A stretch of 64,000 bases of DNA from Neurospora intermedia. Taxonomy: Eukaryota > Ascomycota > Sordariomycetes > Sordariales > Sordariaceae. The DNA lies in NCBI GenBank assembly GCA_037102815.1, contig BTPP01000009.1, forward strand, positions 620,001 to 684,000, read 5' to 3'. The position numbers and the translations under genes were made by a program. Positions 34,310-45,255 of the stretch are shown one piece after another; position 1 is the stretch's first letter, and each line of letters opens with the position of its first letter. A model generated the notes under the pieces. It was not told the DNA's origin and did no database searches. It worked only from the letters and a program-made list of their open reading frames with translations.

Positions 34310-37300
34310 TTACCAATACGCAGGCCTCAACCCCGTAAAACTTCCCAGCGCCGAGTGACTTTCGCCATCTTCCCTCTTACGTTGACCCGCGAGCTATATT
34401 TTCCTCAAATGTCAGTATGTCATTCACAAATCACCCCAAAAAGAGCGTTCCTAGGATAATCATGGACGGAAACTCACCTCCAACTGCACCCCCTTGTGGA
34501 CATGCACCAACCAATCCACATAGCTCTGCGCCTCGTTATTCCGATCCTCCACCAACATGCGCGCAAACTCAAACTCGGCTCCGTCAATGCCCTGTCTAGC
34601 CAACTGGATCGTCAACCCCTTGCTGCCCCTCACCGTCCGCATGTACTCAATAATATTCCTCGTCTGCGCATTCAAGTGCGTTTCCAGGACAGGAATCGTC
34701 GACGTGTAAGGATCCAGCGACTGGAGTGTCGTCTTGTCCTCGCCAAACAGATCCTGAATGAGGGCGGGCGCGGTCTGCGCGTGCATCCAGAGGAGACAGA
34801 CTTGGCCGTTGTCAACAAGGTAGACGCCGCCGGGCTCGACGCGGGCGAATGAGGCGCGCATAGTCGAGGGCATGCGCAGGTGGCCCGTGGTGGCGTCGGG
34901 GTAGCCGTCTTCGGGCTGGAGGCTGTGCAGCGGGATGATACGCGGGTAGAGATAGAGGGAGAGCTCGCGGGCGCCCATGGAGCGGATGAGACGCATGTCG
35001 TGCACCCGACGGTCTGTGGTCTCGTTACCGCCCTTGAAGGCGCGGCATTTCAGCATGCCCAACACGTACATGGTGAACTCCTTGAGACGCTCGGGCATGA
35101 CGAGCTGTTGGGGCGGGTGAGGCACGGCGAGGTGGTTCTTGCGGTAGAGGGCAAGGATGTCAATGGTCTTTTCGGTGAGAGAAGAGCGGACTTCCTTGAG
35201 GTTGGCGCTGGTGGTGGAGAGCTTTGTGCTGGCTTCCTTGGCCAGGATCGAGACGATGGCGTCCTGGTCGATGTACTTCATGCAGTCGCGCGCTAGGTCA
35301 GAGACGCCGGCGATGACGTTGATGCAGCGCACGCGACGCTGGCCCGAAGCGGTGGTGTAGAGCAAGGCGGCTTGGAAGTGTGCGTCCAGCTTGGAGTCGA
35401 GCTTGCCGTCGTAGCCAAAGGTGACGGCCAGAGCCTTGTCAGCGTCGATGACGCCAATTTCGAGGTCGGCGCCAAAGGTGTGCTGGATGAAGTTGCCGTG
35501 GTAGGCGTTCACTTGGAGGCCGTTGGAGCAGCGGACCTTCATAAGGGCTGCGTAGCCCGTCTCGCGCCTGACTGCGTGGTGGATCTCCAGGGAGAGCTTG
35601 GTGCTATCTCGCTGGACGACAAAGTTGGGGTAGAAGAAGGTCTCGCCACCGGTCGTCGAGGAGACATGACCAATAGTAGCAATATCCAAGTAGCCGCCAG
35701 ATGGCGAAGCCATGAAGAAATCGGCACCAACACCCAGGGAAACCATCTTCTCGGCCAACTTCCTCCAGCCAGGGTGTTCGGTAGTGAAGAGTTTCTTGTC
35801 AGGCTCTCCACCCGGGTGCTTGCCGTCGTCCCTCATAAAGAGACGGCCAGGACCCCAGGTGGGCAAAGCCGCAAGGGAGCAAAAGACCTTGCCGCCCGTC
35901 TTCTCAAGCGCAGCAACAGCCGCGTTCAGTGCGGACAGCAGGGCTGGCTCCGGGTTCTTGATGTTGGAGAACATCTGGGGCAGGCGCGTCAAGAGCGAGC
36001 TGATGACAGCCTTGGACTCGTAGGGGTCCACAAAGAGACCATCGCTCAGGGGCAGGAAGGGGTCCTCGATGTCGGGCATCACGATCATCTGGGCCTGCTC
36101 GAGCGCAGGGCTGACATTGTAGAAGTGAATCTCCTGGTCGAAGGTGACGAAGCCAACCTTGGCACCAGCGGGAATCTTCCTCTTTGGCTCTCCGCTCTCG
36201 TCCTGGTCCTCGCCTTCCTCCGAGCCACCGTACAGCGCACTCAAGATGCCTTCGCAGAAAGACTCAAGGAAGCCCTTGTTGTAAGACTCTTGGGTAACAT
36301 CAATAACGAAGAGGTAGCGCATGCCGACAGGTTCCTTGGTCCAATACTCCTTGGGAACAACAAACTCGACAGTTCCACGGGTCAGCTCGGGGCGCTGGTC
36401 GCGATCAACGCGGACGCCCTGGGGGCTAAGAGCGCAAAAGTACTCGGGAGGGGTATCATTAGCATAGGTACAAAGGTTGCAGACGAACTTGTTGCCGCCG
36501 GCCTTGAACATCATGAAGGGGTTCATGTAAGCTCTGCACCTGTGGCAGCGTGGCGGGCCCTGTTCGCCAAAGTCCAGGACGGGGATGGGCAGCTCGCCAG
36601 GCTGGGTCTCGGCCAGGGGCTGGAGAAGGAGACCCAGGGGCAGGCCGGTGCTCTTGAGACCCTCTGCGCTTGCCGGCAGGTTGGTCATGGTGAGACGGGC
36701 AAACTTGGGCGACGAGTTACCCTGGTCGAGAGCAACGAAGGACGTGACAGCCGGGGGTGGGACGAGGCGCTCAAAGGTTGGGTATACGTTGGTGTGGAAG
36801 TAAGGCTGGACAGCGTCGCGAGAAAGGGGCACGCTGGGGGTATCATCTGGCGAAGGCTTGCCGCCCTGAGGACCGCCGGCAGCAAAGACACCGGAACCAA
36901 CACCCTGAGTGGCGTCCCTTGCGGCAAAATCGGCGGCAGAGGTTGGGACGGGGCCGAAAGCTGGGCTGGCGGGCATGGGGAACTGGCCATGGCCCGGACC
37001 TGGTATCCTGCCGGCGAGGGAGGGGTCGGCGTTGAGGAACTGGGTTGCAGGTATCCCGGCGGGGGGCATGCCGTTGAAGGGCTGGGACGAGCCAGCGGGG
37101 GCCTCGACCGTGTGGAAAGCATGGCGGTCCTTCTTTTTCTTTCTCCCGTGGTGGTCGGCACCAGCACCAGCACCCAAAGACATGCCACCCATCTGCGCAG
37201 CCAAGCCTACATCATCCATTGGCGACACGGGAGAATGCGCGGGAGGGGCGCCGTAGGGAGAGGGGGCGCCGTATTGTTGTTGTTGTTGCTGGCCGTATTC

Positions 37301-37504
37301 CTGGCCATACTGTTGTTGGCCGTACGGCTGACCATACTGCTGCTGCTGGTGACCGGGAGCATTGTACTCGGCGCCAGGGTGATATGGGTTCGGGGCAACT
37401 GGCGGTTGGAACTGGGGAGGCGCCGGTTGTGTGGTGCGGTTGGGATCGTTGGGGTCGAGGGTCTCCCCCTGACCGAGGGCGTGGTACATGGTGTAGTCGG
37501 CCAT
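34310..37504 (-). CDS. sec24: COPII coat cargo adaptor Sec24
   Basis: Two exons: 37504-34478 and 34393-34310, giving 1036 residues. Sec24 forms the inner COPII coat with Sec23 and selects cargo leaving the ER. Residues 1-220 are Gln/Pro/Gly/Tyr-rich and disordered (GQQQYGQEYGQQQQQQYG). A zinc finger follows with Cys 320, 323, 342 and 345 (CHRC...CNLC). Then come the trunk (KEYWTKEPVGMRYLFVIDVT), beta-sandwich, helical and gelsolin-like parts, ending in YVDWLVHVHKGVQLE. I added a last exon of 84 bp across an 84-bp intron with donor GTGAGT, branch ACTGAC and acceptor ATATAG. It adds 27 residues, starting LAGQRKREDGE and ending GLRPAYW, which fits the C-terminus of filamentous-fungal Sec24 as I remember it. 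Without splicing the protein would end VSFRP. It is divergent with cft2 across 1 kb. Confidence 0.95.
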
Positions 37505-38527
37505 GTTTGGTTTCTGGGAAGGGTTGTATTAGGACTAGTATGTCACCGGCGTCGTCGTCTTCGTCGTCGAGTGGTGTTGTTGGTGGTTCGTTGTTGTCGT
37601 CGTATATATGAGTGCTATGGTATTATGGAAGATAGGGGTGGCGGCGGCGGCGCCTCTTTGGACGAGGGAGCTTGATCGAGATCGGGTCGGGGTCGGGGGT
37701 CGTTATCTGAGTGGGATGTTGTTGTTGTTGTTGTCGTTGTTGATCATGCCCAGCAGCAGATGTGTCTATGTCGTCGAAGCATCACCGCATACTAAGGTAC
37801 ATGGAAGTGGAAGTTCGTTGTTAGTGGGTGAGGCCTGGGGATCGGAGTGGCAGAGGATATAAACTGGGCGACAGTGGTTGTTTCCCCCGGTGGAGGTTAT
37901 CTGGCTCTATCGGGGACCGCTCCAGTCCAGTGTCACCAACCGTGGATGTCGAGCTGTCCTTTTCTCGTTTCCATGCGCAAGGCAGCCCGGGGCCCAGCCA
38001 AAAGTGGGGCCGCGATGCTGCCGTGTCAATCGCCGGGTGTGTCAGTCCACTGAACAACAGCGCATGTGCCCCCCAAGCTCCCCCTGGAAGTGGAAGTGGA
38101 AGCAAGGGAATGCAGGTCCCCTCGACACGCCAATGTCTGGGTTCCTTGAGGAAGCTTTGCCGGCTGTCAGCCAATCACATCGGCACTTGGCAGCCAGCTG
38201 TGACCTATCTTCCATTCAAGAGGTACAGTACCTTTAAGGTACTTAGTACTGCACTACCTAGGAACCCCCCCTGAATGGTCCAATTGGGCCCTGTAACCGC
38301 ATCTCTGTAAACCGCCAATCCAGCATGGGTCAACAGAGCCTCTTGCAGGCACTTTCAACGTCCAGTCCCGTCGCCAAACAACAACAAAACTCCACTAACA
38401 AAACATCATCACATTTCCATACCTCTACTACATCATTCCAGTCGGACACCCACCCCCGGTCTGATGGAGTTCTTGGGCGACTTCCACGCTTACCATTACA
38501 GGTAGTCCGACAACAAATTGAAGAAAG
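37505..38527. promoter_or_regulatory. Shared divergent promoter region (sec24 / cft2)
   Basis: About 1 kb separates the two start codons, so both promoters and 5'UTRs lie here. CCAAT words occur at 38171-38175 and 38315-38319 on the cft2 side. A repeated GGTAC/TACCT stretch lies near 38220-38262. Upstream of the Sec24 ATG, on its strand, CTAAT followed by TTCCCAG could be the end of a 5'UTR intron, but I could not place its donor. Function of any of these is not shown. Confidence 0.5.
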
Positions 38528-41500
38528 ATGTTCAGCTTCTGCCCTCTCCAGGGCGCCCTCTCCGACTCGTCAGCCTCCCAGTCGCTGCTGGAGCTCGACG
38601 GCGGCGTCAAGATCCTGATCGATGTCGGCTGGGACGAGACCTTTGACGTCGAAAAGCTCAAGGAGCTCGGCAAACAAGCACCAACGCTGTCCCTGATCCT
38701 CCTCACCCACGCCACCGTCCCCCATCTGGCCGCCTACGCCCACTGCTGCAAGCACTTCCCACCCTTCCAGCGCATTCCCGTCTATGCGACGCGCCCCGTC
38801 ATCGATCTCGGCCGGACCCTGACGCAGGATCTCTACGCCTCGACACCCCTGGCCGCCACCACCATATCATCGGCCTCGCTCGCCGAAGTGTCGTATGCCT
38901 CGGGATACTCCCAGGCCGCCTCCGCCGAAAACACCTTTCTCCTCCAGCCACCCACGCCCGAGGAGATCACAAAGTACTTTTCTCTAATCCAGCCTTTAAA
39001 GTACTCTCAGCCACATCAACCGCTGCCGTCGCCCTTCTCCCCGCCTCTGAACGGACTCACCATTACCGCCTACAACTCGGGTCGCACTCTCGGAGGAACC
39101 ATATGGCACATTCAGCATGGCTTGGAGTCGATTGTCTACGCCGTCGACTGGAACCAGGCCCGTGAAAACGTGTTTGCCGGCGCTGCTTGGCTAGGTGGAA
39201 ACCATGGTGGTGCCGGAGGTACACAGGTGATTGAGCAGTTGCGCAAGCCAACCGCCCTTGTATGCAGCAGTCGTACTCCCGACGCCGCCCTACCGCGTGC
39301 CAAGCGTGACGAACAACTTATGGAGTCAATCAAGCTGTGTATTGCCAGAGGTGGTACCGTCCTTATCCCCGTCGACTCGAGCGCCCGAGTATTAGAGCTA
39401 TCTTACCTTCTCGAGCACGCCTGGAGAAAAGAGGTCGCCAAGGACAATGACGTCTTCAAATCGGCCAAGCTGTTCCTTGCCGGACGCACCATCAGCAGCA
39501 CCATGAAGAATGCCAGGAGCATGTTGGAGTGGATGGACGACAGCATCATCAGAGAGTTTGAAGCCTTTGCGGATGAATCGAGGAGGAATAACAGGCGGGA
39601 TGAGGGCAATCACCAGACCGGGCCAGGACCATTCGACTTCAAATACTTGAGGCTACTCGAGCGCAAGGCACAGATCGACAAGATCCTACAACAGTCGGAC
39701 GATGCCGAACCAAGAGCCAAGGTGATTCTCGCCAGCGACACGAGCCTGGACTGGGGTTTCTCCAAGGATATCCTCAAGTCCATTGCCGCTGATGCGCGCA
39801 ACTTGGTCATTCTAACGGAAAAGCCCAACTTGGAGCCGAACCAAAAACCATCTATTTCGAGGACACTATGGGAGTGGTGGAAAGAGAGGAGGGACGGTGT
39901 GGCAACTGAACGCACAAGCAACGGTGACACATTCGAGCAGGTCTATGCCGGTAACCGCGAGTTGGAGATCGAAACCGCCGAACGAAAGGGGCTTGAAGGT
40001 GATGAGTTAAACGTCTATCAACAATGGCTGGCAACCCAACGGCAGTTACAAGCTACCCTACAGAGCGGCGGCACCAATCTATTAGAAGCACCGGGAGATG
40101 TCCTTGACGACGCTGATTCCGACACCGATAGCGAGTCAGAAGGCTCTGATACGGAGCAACAAGGAAAGGCTCTAAATATCGCAAACACAATGGCCCAAGC
40201 CAGTCGCAAAAAGGTGGTACTGAGGGACGAGGACCTTGGTGTCACCATCCTCATCAAGAAAGAAAACGTCTACGACTTCAATGTCCGCGGTACCAAGGGC
40301 AGAGACCGCATGTTCCCCGTCGCCATGCGTAGGAGACGTGCCGACGAATTTGGCGAACTCATCCGACCCGAAGACTACCTCCGCGCTGAAGAACGCGAAG
40401 ACGCCGAGAACCAAGAAGCCGGCCAAGTAAACACGAACAACCAAGAGCCCGAAGGCCTTGGCAAGAAGCGCAAGTGGGAAGACATCGGCACCGCCGGCAG
40501 AGGCAGAGGCGGCGCAGGGCCCAACAAACGTCCCCACCACCACGACCGCCGTCGCCTTTCCGCAGGCGAAGCCGACGCCGCTCCCTTTTCTGAAAACGGC
40601 CCAGCGGGCGATGACCTTTCCGATCTAGAAGACGAAGAGGACGAGACCCTCAACGGCCCCGCCAAGCTGGTAGTCACCAAGGAAACCATTCCCGTCCGTC
40701 TGCGGATTGCCTTTGTTGACTTCAGCGGCCTCCACGATAAGCGCAGCTTGACCATGCTCATCCCGCTCATCCAGCCGCGCAAGCTGGTCCTGGTCGCCGG
40801 CGGCAAAGACGAGACCTTGGCCCTGGCCTCGGACGTCAAGAAGCTGCTCACCGCCCAATCCACCGGTACAGAATCCGCCATCGAGGTGCTCACCCCCGCA
40901 GTGGGCACAACCGTCGACGCCTCGGTCGACACCAACGCCTGGGTCCTGAAACTAGCCGACCCGCTCGTCAAGGGCCTCAAATGGCAGAACGTGCGCGGTC
41001 TGGGAATCGTCACCGTCACCGGTCTGCTACTCCCCGGAGGCGAATTCCAACCGATCGAGGTGGGCGATGGCGGCGATGGCGATGCAACAAAGCGCCAGAA
41101 ACTCGAAGACTCTTCGGAGACTCCAACAACTTCGACAGCCCTAGTAAAAGCCGGCACCAACACCTCCCCCACCACCGCCTCCCTCCCCACACTGGACCTC
41201 GTCCCGCCAACTCTGGCCTCCTCGCTACGCTCCCAAGCCGCCCAGCCTCTACACGTAGGCGAACTACGTCTCGCCGACTTGCGTCGGGCCATGCTAAGCG
41301 CAGGCCACAAGGCCGAGTTCAGGGGAGAAGGAACGCTGTTGATTGACGATGTGGTGGTTGTGCGCAAATCAACGGCTCAGGGAGGCAGGATCGAGTTGGA
41401 GAGCGTGGGATTGCCGAGTGATACCATGCCGGGCACGACGAGTGGTGGATTGTTGGATGCGGCCATGAAAGTGGGTGGCACGTTCTATGCGGTCAAGAAG

Positions 41501-41539
41501 AAGATTTATGAGGGCTTGGCTGTTGTTGCTGGCGCTTGA
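38528..41539 (+). CDS. cft2: Cleavage and polyadenylation factor subunit Cft2 (CPSF100/Ydh1)
   Basis: A single exon of 1003 residues. Cft2 is the inactive partner of the endonuclease Ysh1/CPSF73 in the nuclear mRNA 3'-end processing complex. The N-terminus is a metallo-beta-lactamase fold (LLELDGGVKILIDVGWDE). The HxHxDH metal motif is decayed to H61-A-T-V-P-H66. The His of the AGH loop is also lost (SGRTLGGTIW, then VYAVDWNQ), as expected for the non-catalytic CPSF100 branch. A beta-CASP domain follows (KRDEQLMESIK, VLIPVDSSARVLELSYLLE). An acidic linker begins near residue 527 (DADSDTDSESEGSDTE). A basic nuclear-localisation-like KKRKWED lies near 646. The conserved C-terminus reads LRLADLRRAMLSAGHKAEF. 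A convincing ATG follows 25 bp after a CAG-rich leader. Identification is firm. Confidence 0.96.
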   Translation: MFSFCPLQGALSDSSASQSLLELDGGVKILIDVGWDETFDVEKLKELGKQAPTLSLILLTHATVPHLAAYAHCCKHFPPFQRIPVYATRPVIDLGRTLTQDLYASTPLAATTISSASLAEVSYASGYSQAASAENTFLLQPPTPEEITKYFSLIQPLKYSQPHQPLPSPFSPPLNGLTITAYNSGRTLGGTIWHIQHGLESIVYAVDWNQARENVFAGAAWLGGNHGGAGGTQVIEQLRKPTALVCSSRTPDAALPRAKRDEQLMESIKLCIARGGTVLIPVDSSARVLELSYLLEHAWRKEVAKDNDVFKSAKLFLAGRTISSTMKNARSMLEWMDDSIIREFEAFADESRRNNRRDEGNHQTGPGPFDFKYLRLLERKAQIDKILQQSDDAEPRAKVILASDTSLDWGFSKDILKSIAADARNLVILTEKPNLEPNQKPSISRTLWEWWKERRDGVATERTSNGDTFEQVYAGNRELEIETAERKGLEGDELNVYQQWLATQRQLQATLQSGGTNLLEAPGDVLDDADSDTDSESEGSDTEQQGKALNIANTMAQASRKKVVLRDEDLGVTILIKKENVYDFNVRGTKGRDRMFPVAMRRRRADEFGELIRPEDYLRAEEREDAENQEAGQVNTNNQEPEGLGKKRKWEDIGTAGRGRGGAGPNKRPHHHDRRRLSAGEADAAPFSENGPAGDDLSDLEDEEDETLNGPAKLVVTKETIPVRLRIAFVDFSGLHDKRSLTMLIPLIQPRKLVLVAGGKDETLALASDVKKLLTAQSTGTESAIEVLTPAVGTTVDASVDTNAWVLKLADPLVKGLKWQNVRGLGIVTVTGLLLPGGEFQPIEVGDGGDGDATKRQKLEDSSETPTTSTALVKAGTNTSPTTASLPTLDLVPPTLASSLRSQAAQPLHVGELRLADLRRAMLSAGHKAEFRGEGTLLIDDVVVVRKSTAQGGRIELESVGLPSDTMPGTTSGGLLDAAMKVGGTFYAVKKKIYEGLAVVAGA

Positions 41540-42625
41540 GGGGTGAGAAGGTGCAATGATGGGAGATAGAGGGTAGGTATGGGAATGCCGGCGTGAAATG
41601 GGGATTTTGGTTGGGTTGTAATTGATTGTGTATGCGAATGTGAGTTCATCACGATGGATAAAACGGTCTCGCTGGTAAGGGGGCTTTAACTGGTGGTTTT
41701 CTTTTCTTTTGTCATGCAGTGTCGCAGAAAGCGGCATTGGACAATTTTGCGATGACTGGATCAGTGACAGCGAGAACGTGGCTGACTACCATAGGACCAC
41801 AAATTCAAGACTTGAGTCAAGCTCTGCACTCTTCACCATCACTGAATCTTTCCCCTTGCTAGATAGACAGAGGTACGTAGGTCTTTGTCGACGATACTGA
41901 GACTTCCTTATTCGATGAGTGATTGCCAGGCACGAGGGATCATAGGCTCAATCGGAGACATGTAAGCTTACAGCATTCCAGTGATAACCACCACGAGGAA
42001 TATCAACACAACAACAGCCAGGGTCAACACTTCACTGGTGCGTAATGGTCTCGGTATCACACCCAGTTGTATTTTGATTGGACTTGAATCCGATATTCAG
42101 GGCAAGGTTCCATTTGGAGTCGCTTGCAGCATCTACCTGGGGTGATGTCTTCAAAGTGATATACTGCACGACAGGCACCATCTTGGCTTCCATTCTCGCC
42201 GGCTTCAATTGTAGGAAGAGTGTTCTGGGGTTTGTCTGGTCTTTCCAAGGCCCTGAAAGTTCATTCATTGGTGAAGTCGAACTGAGACAAGAGCACTCAA
42301 ATATATCATCAACCTGAGATGACGTAATCCCTCTCTTTCCTCCAAGATTCTAGATCTCAGCTTCACTTTTTTCTTTTGACTTTGCCTCTCTGCACTTACT
42401 TACGTCTCTGACAACCGCAGCGCATCGTCATGTCTCACAACCTTCGTTTTGGATTCTCTTGTTGTTGTTGGTACAGCCGGCCTGTTAACCAAGTAACCGG
42501 CTTGTACATATCTCCAGCGATCACCGTGCCTCTCCTTCGTTTCGTTCTCGGCCACCTTGTATGACAGTCATTCTTTACTATCCGTTCACCTGAATGCACA
42601 GGGACAAAAGACAACTTTGTTGAGG
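41540..42625. other. 1.1-kb intergenic region (cft2 3' to GH17 5')
   Basis: The two flanking genes are in tandem on the + strand, so this holds the cft2 3'UTR and the GH17 promoter. A 78-codon minus-strand ORF at 42032-42268 reads somewhat protein-like but has no support. CT-rich stretches around 42330-42560 are typical of fungal promoters and leaders. Confidence 0.5.
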
Positions 42626-44367
42626 ATGAAACTTTTGATTCCAGTCTCTCGACTTGTCGTAGTGGCCAGTCTTCTTGGACGTATTTTGTGTGTTCCGCTA
42701 GCTGGAAACGATAGTAAGTCGCCCAACTCTACAAGGAAACCAAAGACAGGGTAGCGATTGGCTGACTAGGCGACCTAGGATTTGGAGATCGTCCCTACGA
42801 TGTTGATCAACAAGTTCATCATGTTCGTACCCGCTATCAACCTTCACGGCTGGTGGATATTCCTCTCCACGTGGACGACACCGCACCAAAGGCCGTAGCA
42901 GAATTTGAGGATGATGGAAGGGAATCTACTTTGGAACTTCAAACACCATCCAGAGGCATAAGGCAGAGTATTGAGGCTGAGAGTGTGACGTTGGCGGCAA
43001 GAGCAGATGCCTCCACCGACCAAGCCAACACCGCCGTGACAGCAACAGGCACCGAGGTTGAAGATGTGGCCATCCACACGGACGAGAACGCACAAACGGA
43101 TAGCACAGAGACCAACATCATCCCCACAATCTCACAAGCAACCCCCTCTTCCTCCTCAACCTCATCATCAACATCCTCGTCTTCATCTTCATCCCGGACA
43201 GTCAACACAACCCTCAAACCAAAAACCAAACGCACCAACCGCTCCTCCTACCTTTCCTTCAACAAGGACAGCCAGAAACTCATTAAGCCCATCAAGCACA
43301 CCAAGCTCACCAACCCACCTCCATCACCCAACGACGACACACCACCAACAATCCTCCCCACCACCACCACCACCACCGTCTTCCCCCACCCCGGCTTCTC
43401 CCCCCAACGTCTCCCCGGCATAACCTACAGCCCCTACGACCTAACAGGGTGCCGCTCCTTCCCCAACATCACCTCCGACTTCTTGACCATCGCCCGCACG
43501 CGTCTCTACTCTTCCGTGCGCATCTACGGCGTCGACTGCTCTCAAGTATTACACACCCTCCGCGCCGCTTCCCTCGCCTCTTCCCCGCCTCTCAAACTCT
43601 TCCTCGGCATTTTTTCTCTCTCCGATCTTACCTCACAACTCACCACTTTAATCTCCGACATCCAAACCTTCGCCATCACTGAAAATATACCTGTCGACGA
43701 CGTCTGGACTAATAGAATCGATACCATCAGCGTGGGTAACGAGCTGGTTAATAACGGGCAGGCTACACCGCAACAGGTGTTGGACGCTGTACGGACTGTG
43801 AGGGAGGTATTGAGAAGGGAGGGATATACAGGGCCGGTGGTGACGGTTGATACGTTCGTTGCTGTCTTGAGGCATCCGGAGCTGTGTACGAGTGAGGAAG
43901 TGGATTATTGCGCGGTGAATGTGCATCCGTTTTTTGATGGGTTTGTGGAGGCGGAACAGGCGGGGGGGTTTGTGAGTGCGCAGGTGAGGAATTTGCGGGA
44001 GGTTATTGTTGCCCCCACAGTTCAGGGGAAGTCTCAATCCCAGGGGACTGGCCTATCTCAAGGGACTAACCCAAATCAAGGGACGGACATGAAGGGAGGA
44101 AAACAAAAACAACAAAAAAGAATAGTGGTCACCGAAACGGGCTGGCCCAAGCACGGAAACGCAAATTACCGGGCTGTTCCCGGACGGTCGGAGCAAAAAA
44201 CGGCGGTGGAGGGCATCATGAAGGCGTGGAGAGAGGGAAGCCAGAGGGGGTTTGAAGACCAAGGAGATTTTGAGGTTTTCCTGTTTACGGCGTTTGATGA
44301 TGAGTGGAAGAAGGCGGACAAGAACACGTTTTATGCGGAGCAGTTTTGGGGGATACATGATCGTTGA
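42626..44367 (+). CDS. Secreted GH17 beta-1,3-glucanase / glucanosyltransferase
   Basis: Two exons: 42626-42713 and 42779-44367, giving 558 residues. The 65-bp intron has donor GTAAGT and branch CTGAC. Exon 1 encodes a signal peptide (MKLLIPVSRLVVVASLLGRI, cleavage near VPLAG). Residues 30-250 are low-complexity Ser/Thr/Pro-rich, probably heavily O-glycosylated. The GH17 domain starts at LPGITYSPYDLTGC. Acid/base Glu351 sits in SVGNE and nucleophile Glu482 in VTETGWPKHG. The end is FEVFLFTAFDDEWK then WGIH. A hydrophilic insert of about 35 residues, rich in Gln/Gly/Lys (about 441-475), lies just before the nucleophile strand. The fold acts on cell-wall beta-1,3-glucan, the product of the fks1 gene 4 kb away. 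There is no GPI signal, so it is probably secreted or wall-bound (Scw/Mp65-like). An acceptor at 42769 would also keep the frame. Confidence 0.9.
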
Positions 44368-45255
44368 TTTCTTCTTCTTCTTTTTTTTTTTTTTTTTTTT
44401 TTTTTTTCTAATAATGTTCTTGTTGGCTATGTTGGGCGTTATGTGGGGGTTATCGTCTGGAGTTTTCTTTTTGCTTGTGAGGTGGACGGCCTGTGTCCTC
44501 TTCTGCTTTCTACGTCTATTTATTTGTTTATATATCATCTTGGTGGGATTTCTGGGACGGTTTATGAGTTACGAATATTTGGCTGGGATTAATCGTGGGT
44601 ATCTAGACTAGGTATCAGACAAGGTGAGGACGTTAGACTCAGCCGCGCACTACATGTAGGTGTACGATGAGATAGATATGTGATAGGCAAGATTGGAAGG
44701 CAATTATGGTAGCTTCATCGTGGGGACGATAACATGGAAGATAATAACTAGTCACCCCTAAGATGACAATCTACCGCAACTTGACACTTCCACTTTCACT
44801 CGACGCCGAGGCCATGAACGATACTGAGAACTTAGTGTAGTGTATCCAATACCATTCACATCATCACATTACGTATTAACTATCTATCTTGGTCTATCGT
44901 GACATCCATCCATTCATCCATCCATCCACCATTCCGCCACCATAGGCAGCCAACCATCCATCCATCTAATTCATATTCATGTCATTTCACACCATTCATT
45001 TTCTTTTTTCCCCCGCATCTCATGAAGCCTACAAGCCCATATCCCATCTCTGAATCAACCTCCTTAACCCCCTTTCGCTGTCTGACTGTCTTTCTCGTCC
45101 CACTGCCACAGCAGCCACAGCCACGACCACATTCAAATATTCCCATAATAAAAATATGTTTTGGGCAGAATAGTAGTGACATTTAGACCCACAAAGACAA
45201 AGAAAGGAAACAAATTGGGAAGTGAAGAATTACCCTCTACCGACCAACTCTTCAA
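44368..45255. other. 0.9-kb convergent 3' region (GH17 / lcb1)
   Basis: Both flanking genes end here. A T27 run starts 14 bp after the GH17 stop codon. CATC repeats lie near 44905-44930. I see no gene. Confidence 0.6.
44381..44407. repeat. T27 homopolymer just after the GH17 stop codon
   Basis: Twenty-seven T following a CTTCTTCTTC stretch in the presumed 3'UTR. Confidence 0.95.

Noticed and set aside
34460-34477. Sec24 ending in VSFRP
   Set aside because: The codons for this tail begin with a perfect GTGAGT donor, and a better family-like C-terminus follows across a normal 84-bp intron.
35372-37675. 767-codon plus-strand ORF opposite sec24
   Set aside because: Antisense shadow of Sec24 codon bias; no recognisable domain and no splice logic.
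40375-41367. 330-codon minus-strand ORF opposite cft2
   Set aside because: Ser-rich antisense frame of cft2 with no domain.
42032-42268. 78-codon minus-strand ORF between cft2 and the GH17 gene
   Set aside because: No signal peptide, no domain, and it lies in the expected promoter of the GH17 gene.
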